This document shows positions 25,974-38,483 of a stretch of DNA of 41,200 nt, in pieces. This stretch comes from Plasmodium malariae (Eukaryota > Apicomplexa > Aconoidasida > Haemosporida > Plasmodiidae): NCBI RefSeq assembly GCF_900090045.1, contig NW_021638324.1:1-41200 (forward strand). The letters run 5' to 3'. A program made the translations under genes and the position numbers. How positions within the stretch are numbered: the stretch's first letter is position 1; every line of letters begins with the position of its first letter. The notes under the pieces were generated by a model that searched no databases, had not been told where the DNA came from, and saw nothing but the letters and a program-made list of their open reading frames with translations.

Positions 25974-26938
25974 TTATCTTTTCTTGTATTTAATTTTTTC
26001 ATATTTCTTAACTTTTCTATGGTAATAAACAATTCCTAATATTATTGTTATACCCAATATAACGAAGGATGTAAAATATATTACAATATTTAAAAAAGGC
26101 CTTATATATAAATCTTTGGTTTCCCCAGTTTTACCAACTGTATTCTTGATAAATGAAAATACAGGTGAGTCCCTCAAGTACCCGTAGAAACGATCCAACG
26201 GTGTTCTTCCTAATGAAAATAACAATAATTTAAACAACCCCTTTCTGAGACCACAATTAAAACCATAATCTAATATGAGGGCTATTACTAAAAACAGAAA
26301 ACCTAACAAAGGTAACGCTAATCGTAGTGCATATTTTTTACATGTTATTTTTTTGTAAGTCCTATTAGTAATAATCCTGTTATTTGTAAGAAAATCAAAA
26401 TAATCCAGCTCTTTGAATATTTTTTTTTCAAGATGAGAATATTTCTTTGTTTCAAATATATAAGATTTATTATTTTTAGCTAGTTTATTGAATCCTATAT
26501 TATCTAATGAATTTCCATGTAAATGTTCATATATTACTTTGTTCCCTTTTTCATTATTACATGTAATTTTCTTGTCCTTGAGTTCATTATTTGGAATAAC
26601 ATGTTTTAATCCAATAATACTTGAAACATGATTCTGCTTAAATTTTGCTAGTAATCGATAACTTCTTATGTCTTTTTCTCCTAGAAGTTTGTAACTTTCA
26701 TCCAAATGTTTATTAAACTCACACTAAAAACACAAAATAAATATGTATTATGCATATAAAAAAAAAAATATTATGATAAAAAACAATATTAATAAAAATT
26801 ACAAATGAAAAATATAAAAAATACAATTATCGATAAATAACATTATCATACCACAACACTGTAAAAATAACATATCCAACATAAAAGAATAAATGTAACA
26901 ATTTTAATAAATAAAAGTAACTTAACGCTTTTTTCCAT
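25974..26938 (-). CDS. fam-l-type exported membrane protein, intact, two exons
   Basis: The structure is complement(join(25974..26723,26852..26938)), 278 residues. Exon 1 is 29 codons, MEKSVKLLLFIKIVTFILLC followed by WICYFYSVV, a signal-like segment. The 128-nt intron begins GTATGATA and is visibly similar to the intron of the fam-l gene at 5.2-6.2 kb. Exon 2 carries IRSYRLLAKFKQ with the PEXEL-like Arg at residue 52, then ETKKYSHLEKKIFKELDYFD, the clearest fam-l signature. Two membrane segments lie at about 162-182 and 241-263, and the basic tail ends YEKIKYKKR. It is the centromere-side partner of the fam-m gene and reads toward the telomere. No broken codons were found. A TTG at 26705 within exon 2 only looks like a start if the intron is ignored. 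Confidence 0.92.
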
Positions 26939-28848
26939 AATATATATATTCATTTTTGTAACATATACAGTAAGGAACAAATTAAGAACAATATAATATT
27001 CTTCTAAAGATAAATAATAATATATTTATTTTATTATTTTTCTTTTTTATTATTTTTTATTTTCCCATCAGAACATGGCAAAATGTATATACATTGTTTC
27101 ATTTTACAAAATGTACAAAGAAAAATAACTATAAAAATATGTTAAGAAATTTTTGTCATAATTTTATTTTTAAAAAATTAACTTTATTAAAATGAAATAA
27201 TTAGAATTTATTCATAAATATTAAAAATATATGCATTTCAACTATTTAATATAGTAATTAAATAATTTTTTTTATTAATCCTTTTAAATATAATAATAAA
27301 ATGCAAAATTTATTAATATTTCTAAATTTTAAGTTCATATAGAATATAGAATGTATAGAACGTAGAATTTAGGTAATCTATTATTCTCTATATTAAAGGG
27401 ATAATAACTAATTTTAGATGTGTTCTATATTATTAATTCTAATTTTATTAACTTAATTTTCATAAAGATGTTATTCATGCTAAATATATTAGTTATAATA
27501 ATAAAATAATAAATATAATGATAATAAAGAAAAAATATATTTAGTACAATATTATATGATATATTAATTATAATATATTAATTCATTTATTGTATTTAAT
27601 ATATTTAAAAAGTATAATTTATATTATACATCCAAAACTATAAAACAATATATATTTTAAACGTAATAAAATATAATTATTTTATGTTTGTATAATAATA
27701 TTTGAAAATTATTATATTTAACTAAGCTTTATGCTTATTAATTGTATATTAAATATTTTTATATATTGAACTATATTTTTTTCTTTAGTTTTTAATTAAA
27801 AATATATATTTAGAAGAAAAATAAAAATAATATAATAAAATAAATAAAAAAAAGAAAAGCAAAAATTTTCGTATTAAGTATATACTTATCAGAATAAACC
27901 TATATAAACATTTTAACTGTCCATTTACTCAATAATGAAAATGTATATCATTTTTACTTATTATTTTATTACATCTTAGTTCAATAAATTATTATAAAAT
28001 ATATTGAATTAACAATGTCCAAAATACAAGAATATGAAAATAAATGTACAAAATCTTTTTTATATAAATAAATAGTTGAAATACTTAATAATATTAATAT
28101 GTTACATAAAATTACTTCTATAAGATCATACTGCATTGAGAGATTTTGATTATTTTTCAGCAATATTATTCAGCCTAGGACAAAAATCTTTTATATATAT
28201 ATAAATATTATTTTTAAAAAAGAATATATTATGATAAAATATTATAACATATTATGTTAATAAAAACAAAAAATATGTATAAAAGAAAGTACAGTATATT
28301 TACTTATATCGATGTTTTTCGTATTTGTGGTTTTAAAAAGATTTTATCTCATATTTTGAAGTAATAAAAATAATTTAATACACATACAATATGAATTTAT
28401 AGTGATATATTATAATAATAATAATTAAATTATGCTATACATTCCTTAAAATATAACTTTTTTAAATATATTTTTATAATCAACACTCTATATGTATTCT
28501 AATTATAATGCGTAACATAATTCTGCATATTATGAATAATATATAGAATTCTTTTTATTTATATTTAAAAACTCTATATAATTATTCTGTATTTTTAAAA
28601 TTATTAATTTTTTAGATTATTTAACATTCATGATACCAACTACTTTATATTTCAAAAAATAAATATTAAATGTTCTTAAATTTTTTCAAGTTAAAGAATT
28701 ATACATTAATACGGAAATTTATATTTTCTCATAATAATATAGGTTTACTGTAATTCTTCGTAAGAATATAATTTATATATATATATTCATTTATGATAAC
28801 ATAAACATAACTTAAACTAATTTAACATTCTTAAAGTCATAAAAAACT
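26939..28848. other. 5' flank of the fam-l gene and non-coding spacer
   Basis: The first 0.55 kb includes the shared fam 5' flank block. The rest is AT-rich with no assigned gene. A 60-codon minus frame at 27981-28163 has mixed polar and hydrophobic residues but no motif, signal or splice support, so it is not called. Confidence 0.5.
27204..27500 (-). repeat. Shared 5' flank block of fam genes, copy 2
   Basis: ATTCATAAATAT lies at 27210-27221 and AGAATGTATAGAA at 27348-27360, with ATTATTAATTCTAATTTTA near 27430. Equivalents occur before the genes starting at 23527 and 36475. Distances to the start codon are about 270 and 410 bases. Confidence 0.5.
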
Positions 28849-29187
28849 TTAATATATATTAGGAAAAAAGGAAGGAAGAAAATTTTTATATGTTCTTTAT
28901 TCATTTTTCCATGTGTTCTAATTATCTATAAACCATGACATATTCTTAATTTGATGTATTATTTCCTTTATACCAACTAATTCGTTTTTCTTCTTATTAG
29001 ATATCCTTTCTTGCGTAATTTTTAATTTCCAATATGTAATAAGATTGGTTTTTTATATTAGATTCTCGTTGAAAATTCTATGAAATACAACGAATTCCAA
29101 ATTATTTATGTGTATCTACCCTTTTATCTGCATATAGTTCTTTATTTCTTTAAATCTATTAAAAAGATTTATGAACTGCTTCATGCC
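28849..29187 (-). pseudogene. Unrecognised gene broken by in-frame stops
   Basis: One reverse frame covers 112 codons with four internal stops (29116-29118, 29053-29055, 28918-28920, 28897-28899) and a terminal TAA at 28849-28851. Roughly ten would be expected by chance at this base composition. The translated pieces are balanced and charged, for example LITYWKLKITQERISNKKKN, ELVGIKEIIHQIKNMSWFID and NTWKNE, with several Trp residues. The ATG at 29182-29184 could be an old internal Met. No family is recognised. The spacing of Trp recalls exported Plasmodium proteins, but that is a loose impression. A 71-codon plus-strand frame over 29080-29295 is taken as the shadow. Confidence 0.35.
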
Positions 29188-30837
29188 TTATTTTCATATA
29201 TATTTGTTTATGGTTACATATTTAACAATTTATCTCATCTGAATTTTTATATAATAAAATGTATATATTTAATTTTTAGACAATATTATTTGTAGTTAAT
29301 AAACTTAATTAATATTAGTTATGTAAATATACCATATTAAATACTAATTTTGGACTCTATATTTTTATTATTATGGTAAAATTCATTGAGTTATATGGAA
29401 TATATATTTTGTTCTTTTCTCTGAGCACATACTACATATAAAAAATAAGCAATATAAGTAACAACTAAATTATTCATAATGAAAGATGAACATTAATAAT
29501 ATAATTTATAAAAAAATTCATTTCTTATATATATATAGACTCATTATACCGAGTTCATGCATAAAATTTAAACTAATACCACATATATAATTAATGAAGG
29601 TTTATTAAAACAAATAGATGACATAATACTTTTTCATTATATATATATATATATATATATTTCCTATATTCGTTTCATGTTTCATACATATCATTCACAG
29701 AAATATATAAGTAGAACAAATAAATATATATATAAACCTATTTCATATGCATACATGGAAAATAAGAAAAAATATATTCCATACAAATGAATCAGTAAAT
29801 ATATTAACTTGGTTTAAATTTAAATAAAAGTATATAGTTATACTTTAAAAAATATAAGGATAATTACATCATGTTAATTCATTTATTCTGTATATATAAA
29901 CTATAACATCAGAAAAAGTAATGCAATTATTGTTACATTAATATATTTTTAAATATATATTAGATATAGTCATTATCTTTTTCTTACTTTTTTGATAGAA
30001 ATATTATTATTTACTATTATTCCCATTATATGCAGAAAAAATATATATATAATATAGAATGACATAATTTAAAAATATAATTATAAAACATATAATGATG
30101 ATTACTGAACTAATAAAGAATAAATTATAAGTTAATTATATATCTTCATAACATAAGTTATCTACCATAGATTATATAATTATGTATTGTAATTATTTTT
30201 GTAAGTATATTATTTTTATACCAGCATAATAATAATTATGATGTTTCATCATATATTTTTTACTTTTTACATAAAAATTATTTTAGAAACTTTATTATAA
30301 ATATTTCTATTGAAATTAATTAATATATCCAATGGTATTATGTTTTTATTTTTAATAAAATAATACTGAAGTCATAAAAATCACAATAACAACTAATGCA
30401 TATGCTAATATAAAATATTGTGTTTTTCTCAAGTTAAACTGTGTATAATACGTACATAAAAATTTTAGATATATATTATAGAGAATAATATAATCCATAG
30501 AATTATATCTAATCATATTTTATTAAGGAATTATATATGTTCTTCAATAAAATATCATATATTGATCATATATATTTTTTAATAATCTGTAATATATTAG
30601 AAATGTTTCTAATATATTATATTCTAAATAGAATTAACATTGACTTATAGTTATAAGAGTAAAATAATGTTCACAGTACTTCTATGTATTACTTAAATTA
30701 TTATTACACTATTTATAGTTCTTTTTACTGTATAATAGAATCTTCCAAGTATTAAAATTTTCATACTTTATATACAGATGTAAATAGCCGCTTATCTATT
30801 ATTATATGTAAATTACTAATTTTATACAGAATGATAA
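29188..30837. other. Non-coding AT-rich DNA
   Basis: No gene was seen. It holds a clear AT dinucleotide microsatellite at 29639-29661 and several short AT runs. Confidence 0.6.
29639..29661. repeat. AT dinucleotide microsatellite
   Basis: An uninterrupted TA/AT run of about 22 bases. Such tracts are common in Plasmodium intergenic DNA and vary in length between isolates. Confidence 0.9.
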
Positions 30838-30963
30838 CCCATACTAATTCCTCCGATTTCAGATTATAAAATCCCATATACAGAAATTTCTAATAATTCA
30901 AATGGTTTTTCTGGAACTATGTTATGTATTATTCCTTTTTTTTTTTTATTTAGACAATTGTAG
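30838..30963 (+). pseudogene. Small relic resembling the membrane-proximal exon of an STP1/PIR-type gene
   Basis: A 41-codon open stretch reads ISDYKIPYTEISNNSNGFSG and then runs into a hydrophobic tail. It contains a 12-T tract ending ATTTAG that looks like a splice acceptor. The FSG ending next to an exon border resembles the end of STP1 exon 2 here (PKFSG at 13470), but where a GT donor would be expected the sequence is CTGGAACT. No further exon can be followed. This is weak, motif-level evidence only. Confidence 0.22.
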
Positions 30964-31102
30964 ATCCGGGGTACAAAGGAACTAAACTATTATATAAAAT
31001 GAAAAAGAATTAAATATATTATATATATATAACAAAAATAATATTTTAACAAAAAACAAATTCAATCTTATGCTGAACTTTTACATTTTATAACGGTAAT
31101 AC

Positions 31103-31612
31103 TCATAATATATTATACAATAAAAAAAAAGTAATAAGAAATGTTCCTAGAAGTTTAAAACCCACAGACAAAGCATTTTTTAATTCAGATGAAACAGAAC
31201 AATTTTAGGTGGTTTTATTTCTATTGCACCAATTACTTTCATTTACATCTTCCTTTAAATTTTGCCACAATTACTCAAACTTTCCTTTCCTTAATTATGT
31301 GTTACTTTCATAACTAGGTTTTCCAGATATGTACTCAATTTTTTTGGTGTTTAAAAATTCATTCAATAAACCACAGAATACCTGTGTAATAATATCTTCA
31401 CTAACACTAGCTAATGTGTTTAATATACTTCTCATTTTTAAATTTTTATGAATCATATAACCAATATTATATAAATCTTTATGGTCCATTATAGGATTTA
31501 ATAATTAAGATGATGCAGAAACCCTAAGCCTATTATCTTCTTCAAAAACTGCAAAAATTATATATTTCTTACCTTTTTCTAATTTCTCAAAAATAAAAGT
31601 GAAAAAATAAAA
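31103..31612 (-). pseudogene. Unrecognised gene, single frame with four internal TAA codons
   Basis: One reverse frame is open from 31612 to a TGA at 31103-31105 except for TAA at 31505-31507, 31295-31297, 31271-31273 and 31205-31207. The pieces read as one protein: EKLEKGKKYIIFAVFEEDNR, LRVSASS, a helical part (MDHKDLYNIGYMIHKNLKMR, then SEDIITQVFCGLLNEFLNTK), KLWQ-like LWQNLKEDVNESNW, and SSELKNALSVGFKLLGTFLI running into a hydrophobic C-terminus that could be a membrane anchor. There is no indel over about 165 codons. GTAAG near 31572 and TTTTTGCAG near 31550 could be a short intron instead of coding sequence. The family is not recognised. The strand is the same as the fam genes. It is probably a decayed exported or surface protein. 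Confidence 0.5.
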
Positions 31613-34600
31613 TTAAATTAACAAAATATAAATATATTGAAAATTTTAAGAAATTAATACTAAATAATATGTATATTATAATATTCAATATAGTTCATAA
31701 AAATTATTAGGTAAATTAAATGCATAATTATACACTTACAACCATCTTTAAAGAATTCTAATAAATGTAACTAAATGAACAATAATAAATTTAATATTCC
31801 CATATACAGTGTTTTATATTTCATGTAAAAACAAATCAAAATTTATATTACTTCTTATAATATTTAAGAAATTAAAATATAAAGTTTTTACTAGTATAAT
31901 TTTTTACTAACTATTAAAAACGAAATAAATAGACATCAATTTTATAATAATACTTTTTATAATAAGTTAAACGAATCAAAACCATTTTTACTAAAAAAAT
32001 TTTAGGAAAGTTGATATTTTTATATTGTTCTTTAATTAACTACTCAAAATATATTACTTAAAGAATAAATTAATATTTATGTAAAAATTTAAGTAGAATA
32101 TTGTTTACAGTCTAATATAGTATTTCAAATAAACTAATTTAATGTTCATTTATTAAATATAATTTATTTATTATAATAATAAAAAGAATACTTTTTTTAT
32201 TTAATAAAAATTCATAGATAACGAAAAATATATATTAATAGTAGACCTAAGTACATTTATTTATCATTCATTATGGCATAACTAGAAAGTAACAAAAAGC
32301 AATTACATATATATTACATAAACCTACATATAATGAAAATATTTAATATAAAATAACGATTGAATAATTCTATAAATATTTTTATCCATAATTATGTATA
32401 ACTCAAAAAGAATATTTGTCCAAACTTTTCTACATATCTATTATGCGTATATTTTAGCTATAAAAGCTATTACCGGATCATTTTACCATTTAAATTTATT
32501 TACTTTATTATATATGCATATAACATTCGCTCATATATTTAGAGATTAATATAATAATATAAAAGATTTTTTAGTAAAAATTTCAGAAAAACAAATGAAA
32601 ATATTGTTTCGGATTAATTATATATCTTAGAATAAAAATAACTTTAAAGTTGTAAAAAACAGAAAAAAAATAAAGTTTATTATATTCCATAAAAATCAGA
32701 AATAAGTGAAAATTTTCTCCCTCTTCTTATTATCGTTACAGATTTTTATAATAAATCAAACATAAAATACATTAAGATAAAATTAATAACATTATATGAA
32801 TTTAACCAACGAAAGGTTACACATATTGAATATCTAGATTTTCCACTTTATATTAAAAAGATAATGAATATAACGCAATCTCATGTTATATTTCGTAAAA
32901 TATTAGTAAACAAAAAAGCATTATAAGTATAAAAGGATATTTTTTTCCTTTTTCAAAATAGGATATATATGATATATTAATATACAACGTTAATTAATAT
33001 ATAAAATATTATTTTCATATGATTTCTTTATGTCCACAATGAACTCTCAATTTAATTTATATGTATATATTGTTTCTATCAAAAATAAAATTAAACATCT
33101 TGACAACATTTACTTATATAAAGTATTATTATATATACTACTATAATATTACATATATTTTTACTTAATTGCATATATATAATGAATAACAAAAAATATT
33201 AAAAACAAAGAAATTATAGTGACTACCCATTTTAGTAATAAATAAACTAATATATAAAACGTAATTTTTACAAATTATATTTAAAAAGAATATTTTTTAA
33301 AAAAATCTTATAAGTTACATTTTTTTTTTTTTTTTTTACTTAATTACCTTTTTATGAACGTGATCAATTTATCTTCAAAAATAAAATTTAGAATTATTAC
33401 AATAAAATAAGAAAAATATAATATATATTAAAGATATGTATCTATAAAAATTCATATTTTTTATATTGAAATTACATATATTTAAAATAAATATATGCTT
33501 ATTTTCATTTACATTTTATAACGAAGATAACCTTTTTTCTATCATTTACTTCCTATGTTATTATAATAATTTGTTTAAATAGTAAAATAAGGATATAAGT
33601 AATTCATATTTATATACCATTTTAATTATGTATATACATAACAGTGCATTATTAGAATATGACTGAAATAATCTGTTAATCCCCAAATATAATTACATTA
33701 TCTTTTTTAAAAAATTCAATTTTTTTGATCATATTTTTCATTATATGTAATTTTTAAAAAAAAAACAAAAATTAATTTACAGATGTGTTTATTCTAAGAA
33801 CATTAAAATATTCCATATAAAATATTTTCGTTAATTATAAGAGTAAAAATGTATTTAATATATGAAGCATATTAATAATATATACATATTAATTTAATAT
33901 CAAATTTCTTTATGTATATATTAGCATCTCTTAAAAATATTCTTTATTAAATACTTTTTATATTAATATATATATTTTATAGTGTTACGTAACAATTAAT
34001 ATAACCGGTATATTGTTTTATTTTTTATTATTCTAAAATCATATTATTAAGAAAGTTTTACTATATTAAAAAACGAAATTTATTATAAAATTAACATTAA
34101 TATATATATCTTTTATAATTCCATTGATATACATCACATAATTTTATATATTTACTTTAAAATTCGTACAATTACAAAGAATTTTCGTAATACATAAATA
34201 TTTTCCCGTTAATTCTAAATATTGATTCAACTTAATTTTTAACATTGATTATTAAAATGAATTTATATACTTCTTGCTATAATATATATATATTATATAT
34301 GTATATTTGTGCTTTTTTAATCTACTTTGAATATAAATAAAAATTATAATATAATTATGGTATACAAAATAAATGATAATAATCTACTGAGAATTTAATA
34401 TTAATTTGTTTAAGTAACCTAAAATATCTTACACTATTATATAACCCTAATATTTTATATAATATTAAGCTAATTCGTTAAATGTAATATAATTATTAGT
34501 ACTACGCCTAAAAAATAGCACATAATATATTAAGAAATAAAATATGACCTTTCCATTATTTAATCCCAAAAAAATTAGATAGAAATCAAAAAATTATGTA

Positions 34601-35509
34601 TTAATATTTTCTTAATTTTTGTCCAATAATTTAATATTTTAATGATATAAAGATTAAATAAAATATATAGTTTATTTAAATATAAACTTTCATTATAATG
34701 AATATTCAAATAATTTATTAAACATTAAGTAAACACTATAATTATATGGAAATATCATATAATGATTAGCTTAAAAAATTCACTTATTTATAATGATTTA
34801 GAATCTCCAACTTTGTATTCAGTTATAAATTATCAATAATTAAAAAGTATATTACTTTATGATATTCATAATTTCACATTTAAACTACGCAAAAAATTAA
34901 ATCTGTTAAAAAAAATATTTACCATTAGTACCTTTTAAAATATTTCACATAACACAATTTTATAAAATAAATGTTAAGATTTTTTTTTTGTGGAAAAAAA
35001 AAATATATACGTATCAATACATCAAAAATGTTTCATAACCATACATCAAATGCAAAAAAAGACGTATTTTCCATTAACATAAAAATAATAATAAATTTTC
35101 TTAAATAACCTAAACGAATAATCATTTTTTACCAAGTCCAGGTAAAAAACTGTAGTTAAGCAGAAAATAACACACCATAATATAATTATATGATTTATTC
35201 CATTACGTATTAATTTGAGTTTACATATATATATTATTCATGAAATTTATTTTAATATACCGATATATATAAGGAGACTATATATTTAATTAAGATAAGG
35301 TCATTCCATACAATACAAATTGAATATTATATAAACAGTCAAAAATACAGATTAACAAAAGAACTAAGAACATACTTTTTTACTGTCTCCCAATAAAAAC
35401 ACCAATAAATATGTATAGTGTTTATAATATAAAAATAATTATCGTTGGAATGTATAACACTAAAGATATAACTATAAATGTTAAATTAATACTTACAGGG
35501 AACCACATA
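31613..35509. other. Non-coding AT-rich DNA with 3' flank of a fam-l relic
   Basis: Nearly 3.9 kb with no recognisable gene. A T19 run lies at 33320-33338. The right end carries the shared fam-l 3' flank block (TTAACAAAAGAACTAAGAAC at 35352-35371, about 150 bases below the gene end). Confidence 0.55.
33320..33338. repeat. Poly-T tract
   Basis: Nineteen consecutive T residues, a simple repeat prone to length variation and sequencing error. Confidence 0.9.
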
Positions 35510-36478
35510 TTACTTCTTATTTGATCTTTTTCTGAACTTAATATTTTCATATTTTAGAACTTTTCTATAGTAATAAATCATTCCAAATATAAATATGACA
35601 ACAAATATAACGAAAGGTACACAGTAAAAGAAAATAGTTGACGCAGATATTTTCTCTAACATACCCCAACTGCTTTTGCTTAACAAAGTGTTCAAAGCAC
35701 CCTCTACCCCAGACGCAACACCACCTTCTTGAGCTACAACTGGCGATAACAACTCTAATAAACCCAACAAACCACCATCTATAAATTTTTCTAATGAAAG
35801 ATCTAATATGGGTAGTATTAATACCAGGATAACTAACAAAAGTAAGGAAATTCGTACTTTTCGTTTTTACATGATAGTTTTTTATATTCCTTATATTCGA
35901 TAGTCTTGATATTTTTAACGTAATCTTCATAATCAAGTTTTTTAAATATTTTTTCTTCAAAATTGAAATATTCTTTTGTTTTAGGTTTACCACATTTATT
36001 TGTCTTAACATTTTTACCGTATTCCTCAGTACTTATTGAACTTTTACATGAGTGTTTATGCTTTCTTTTTGTTCCTTTATTACTAATATTATTATATATA
36101 TACTTTTTATTTTTCACTATATTATTTGGCATTTCTGCTCTAAAATCTATTACACTTGAATCCTTATGCTGTTTATATTTTTCTAAAAGTCGATAATTCC
36201 TAGAATTTAATTTTCTACAAAGATTGCATTTTTCAACCAAGTTTTTATTTAAAGAACTCTAAAAATAAATTAAAAATGTAAATATTTCTTAATTAAATTG
36301 TAAAATATTCTCATCATAAAGAAAAGCATTAATAAAAATGAACACATAAAATATAAATAATTCAAATCCCTTTGAATAATACTATCATAACAAATCCTTG
36401 TATATATAACGTACCCAAGGTATAAGTATAAACAGTGAAGTTTTAATAAATAAGAACATTATTTTTTTGTTCCATCAT
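35510..36478 (-). pseudogene. fam-l-type gene, frameshifted and with an altered splice donor
   Basis: The architecture is that of the intact copies: exon 1 at about 36391-36475 (an ATG also at 36478), intron about 36259-36390, exon 2 36258-35510. Exon 1 starts MEQK, but an A7 run (36462-36468 on the plus strand as T7) is out of phase with the rest of the signal-like segment (FLFIKTSLFILIPW). The intron begins TTATGATA where the others have GTATGATA. Exon 2 has RNYRLLEKYKQ at the usual place and EEKIFKKLDYEDYVKN, then loses frame at an A5 run (T5 at 35864-35868). The other frame continues RKVRISLLLLVILVLILPIL into DLSLEKF, a second membrane segment and YYYRKVLKYENIKFRKR. Three lesions suggest a dead gene, but two are homopolymer indels that could be assembly errors. 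The N-terminal half resembles the fam-l genes at 5.2 and 26 kb; the C-terminal half resembles its neighbour at 38.5 kb. Confidence 0.82.
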
Positions 36479-38483
36479 ATAGCTTTCCAAAACTGTAGTA
36501 TAATCAAAAAGAATTATATTTATTAAAATATATTATACATTCAATAACAAATCGTACTACATGTGTTTTTTAATTTTTGTTTATTATTATTTCATAGATA
36601 TATAATAATATATATATACATAAAGTGCACTTTACGTCGCAAAACTAAATAAAACACCTTTAAAAATGTATAACAAACTTTTAATATTTAACCTATGAAT
36701 AAAAAAATAACTCTAAATAAATTACTATAATTTTAATTCATTCATAAATATTCAATATATATATGATAATTATTTAATATGGTCAATTAATCACAATTTT
36801 CTTTATAGAAAATATTCAAAGTAAAATAAAAATATATTATATATTAATATTAAGAAATAATAATTTAATTTACAGAATAAAAAGTATAGAATATAGATCT
36901 ATTGCTATATTTTATATATTAGGATAGTAATTTCTAATTTTAATGATGTTTTCCATTATTAATTCTAATTTCTAAGATATTACACTTTAAAAAAACGTGT
37001 TATTTATTTTATAAAATATTAATTATTATAACTATAAAATAATTGTAATAAATAATGAAGTAGTCAATAAATTGTACAACATTCTTTGTTTTGTAAAATA
37101 TAACACATTTTTTAGTTGTCACATAAACAGATACTTTAATTTATGATTTACTATATATTTAGAAAGTTCAATTTATAAAGTACTATTCAATCTATAAAAA
37201 ATTATATTTACTTTAAAAGCGAATAAAGACTTATTTTTTATATTTTTGTCATTTTTTTAAAAAATTTAATTTTTAGTTAAATTTTATTTAGACAAATATT
37301 TCTAAATGGAGATTTTTTAAAATAATCCCCCTAATGTTTTTATATTTTACCCACATATATATGAGAAACTATTAATATATTTAAAAAGAATAAAAAAAGG
37401 AGCACTGTATAATACGTATGTGAATGTTACATACAACTATCAGAATTGAAAATATACGAAATAATATAAATTTTCATATAAGTTTAATATACGGGTTATT
37501 ATGTGTAGATCTAAATTAATTAAGTTTAACTTTATGATTTGCCAACATACATTATTTAGTAATTTTTTCAGCTACAATTTTAGAACTAATATTTTAGTTC
37601 TTTTTTGGTATTTTACAAAAAACTTTTGTCAGATATATAATTTTGTAGAATAGAATAAACAATTGATATAATTAAATGTAAATTCTTATTTTTAATAATA
37701 CTTATAACAAAAAAATATTATATTTTTATTAATTTCCTTCACATATGTGGTGTAAACGAAACAATGACAATTATAAACTTATAATATTAGTAGAAAATTA
37801 CTGCAAAAATTCTAAATAAAATTCTAAATAAAATTTTATTCTATTTTATTTTATTTTTTTCTTTAAAAAATATTATTTTTTTGTGAAATAAATTGAGAAA
37901 TTAACAACAAAGAAAAAAAAATAAAATTTAAAATTTTAAATTATAGTTAAAATATATATATATATATCAATACAATAAATATAACTTCTTTTCATTATAC
38001 ACAAACAAGTCACATTAATTGTTAATATAAAATTAATAATTCGATTTATTAGTAACCTTAGAAAATAAATATTTTATTCTAGAAAATGATATAAGATATA
38101 TAGCAAAAATATTACAGTCAAAATATAAATTTACAAATGAATTCAATAAAATAATATTAATTGTTCTCTTTATGTATTTATTATAACGTACAGCATATAT
38201 TTTTCATTGAAATTTATATATAAAGAAAAATAAGTATATATTAGGACGTAATAATTAATTCAGAAGAAAGAATACATTAAATTAAAAATTAAAGGACTTT
38301 CAAACATTCAAATTCACAAAAAAATATAAACATATATTTTTTACATTTTCTCATCAATATAATTAAGCATACGTAGGTTCATATATAAAATCTAAGCGAT
38401 CATTCTTATATTAAATATATAATTAAGAATATTTTAGGTAGTAAATAACATTAAAATCTTCTTTATTCAAATATACATATATG
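36479..38483. other. Spacer of the second fam-l pair
   Basis: The left part is the shared 5' flank (block at 36737-37040). The right part is the shared 3' flank of the next gene (near 37960-38050 and 38300-38330). No other gene was seen. Short repeats such as TCTAAATAAAAT occur near 37810-37840. Confidence 0.5.
36737..37040 (-). repeat. Shared 5' flank block of fam genes, copy 3
   Basis: ATTCATAAATAT lies at 36740-36751, AAGTATAGAATATAG at about 36882-36896, and CATTATTAATTCTAATTTC near 36955. Order and distances (about 265 and 410 bases from the start codon) match the copy before the gene starting at 26938. Confidence 0.5.

Noticed and set aside
27981..28163. 60-codon minus-strand frame with mixed residues
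   Set aside because: The length is ordinary for chance here, and no homologous motif or splice partner was seen.
35565..36011. 148-codon minus-strand open frame overlapping the frameshifted fam-l gene
   Set aside because: It is a third frame through the same exon. The residues are arbitrary and lack the family motifs found in the other two frames.
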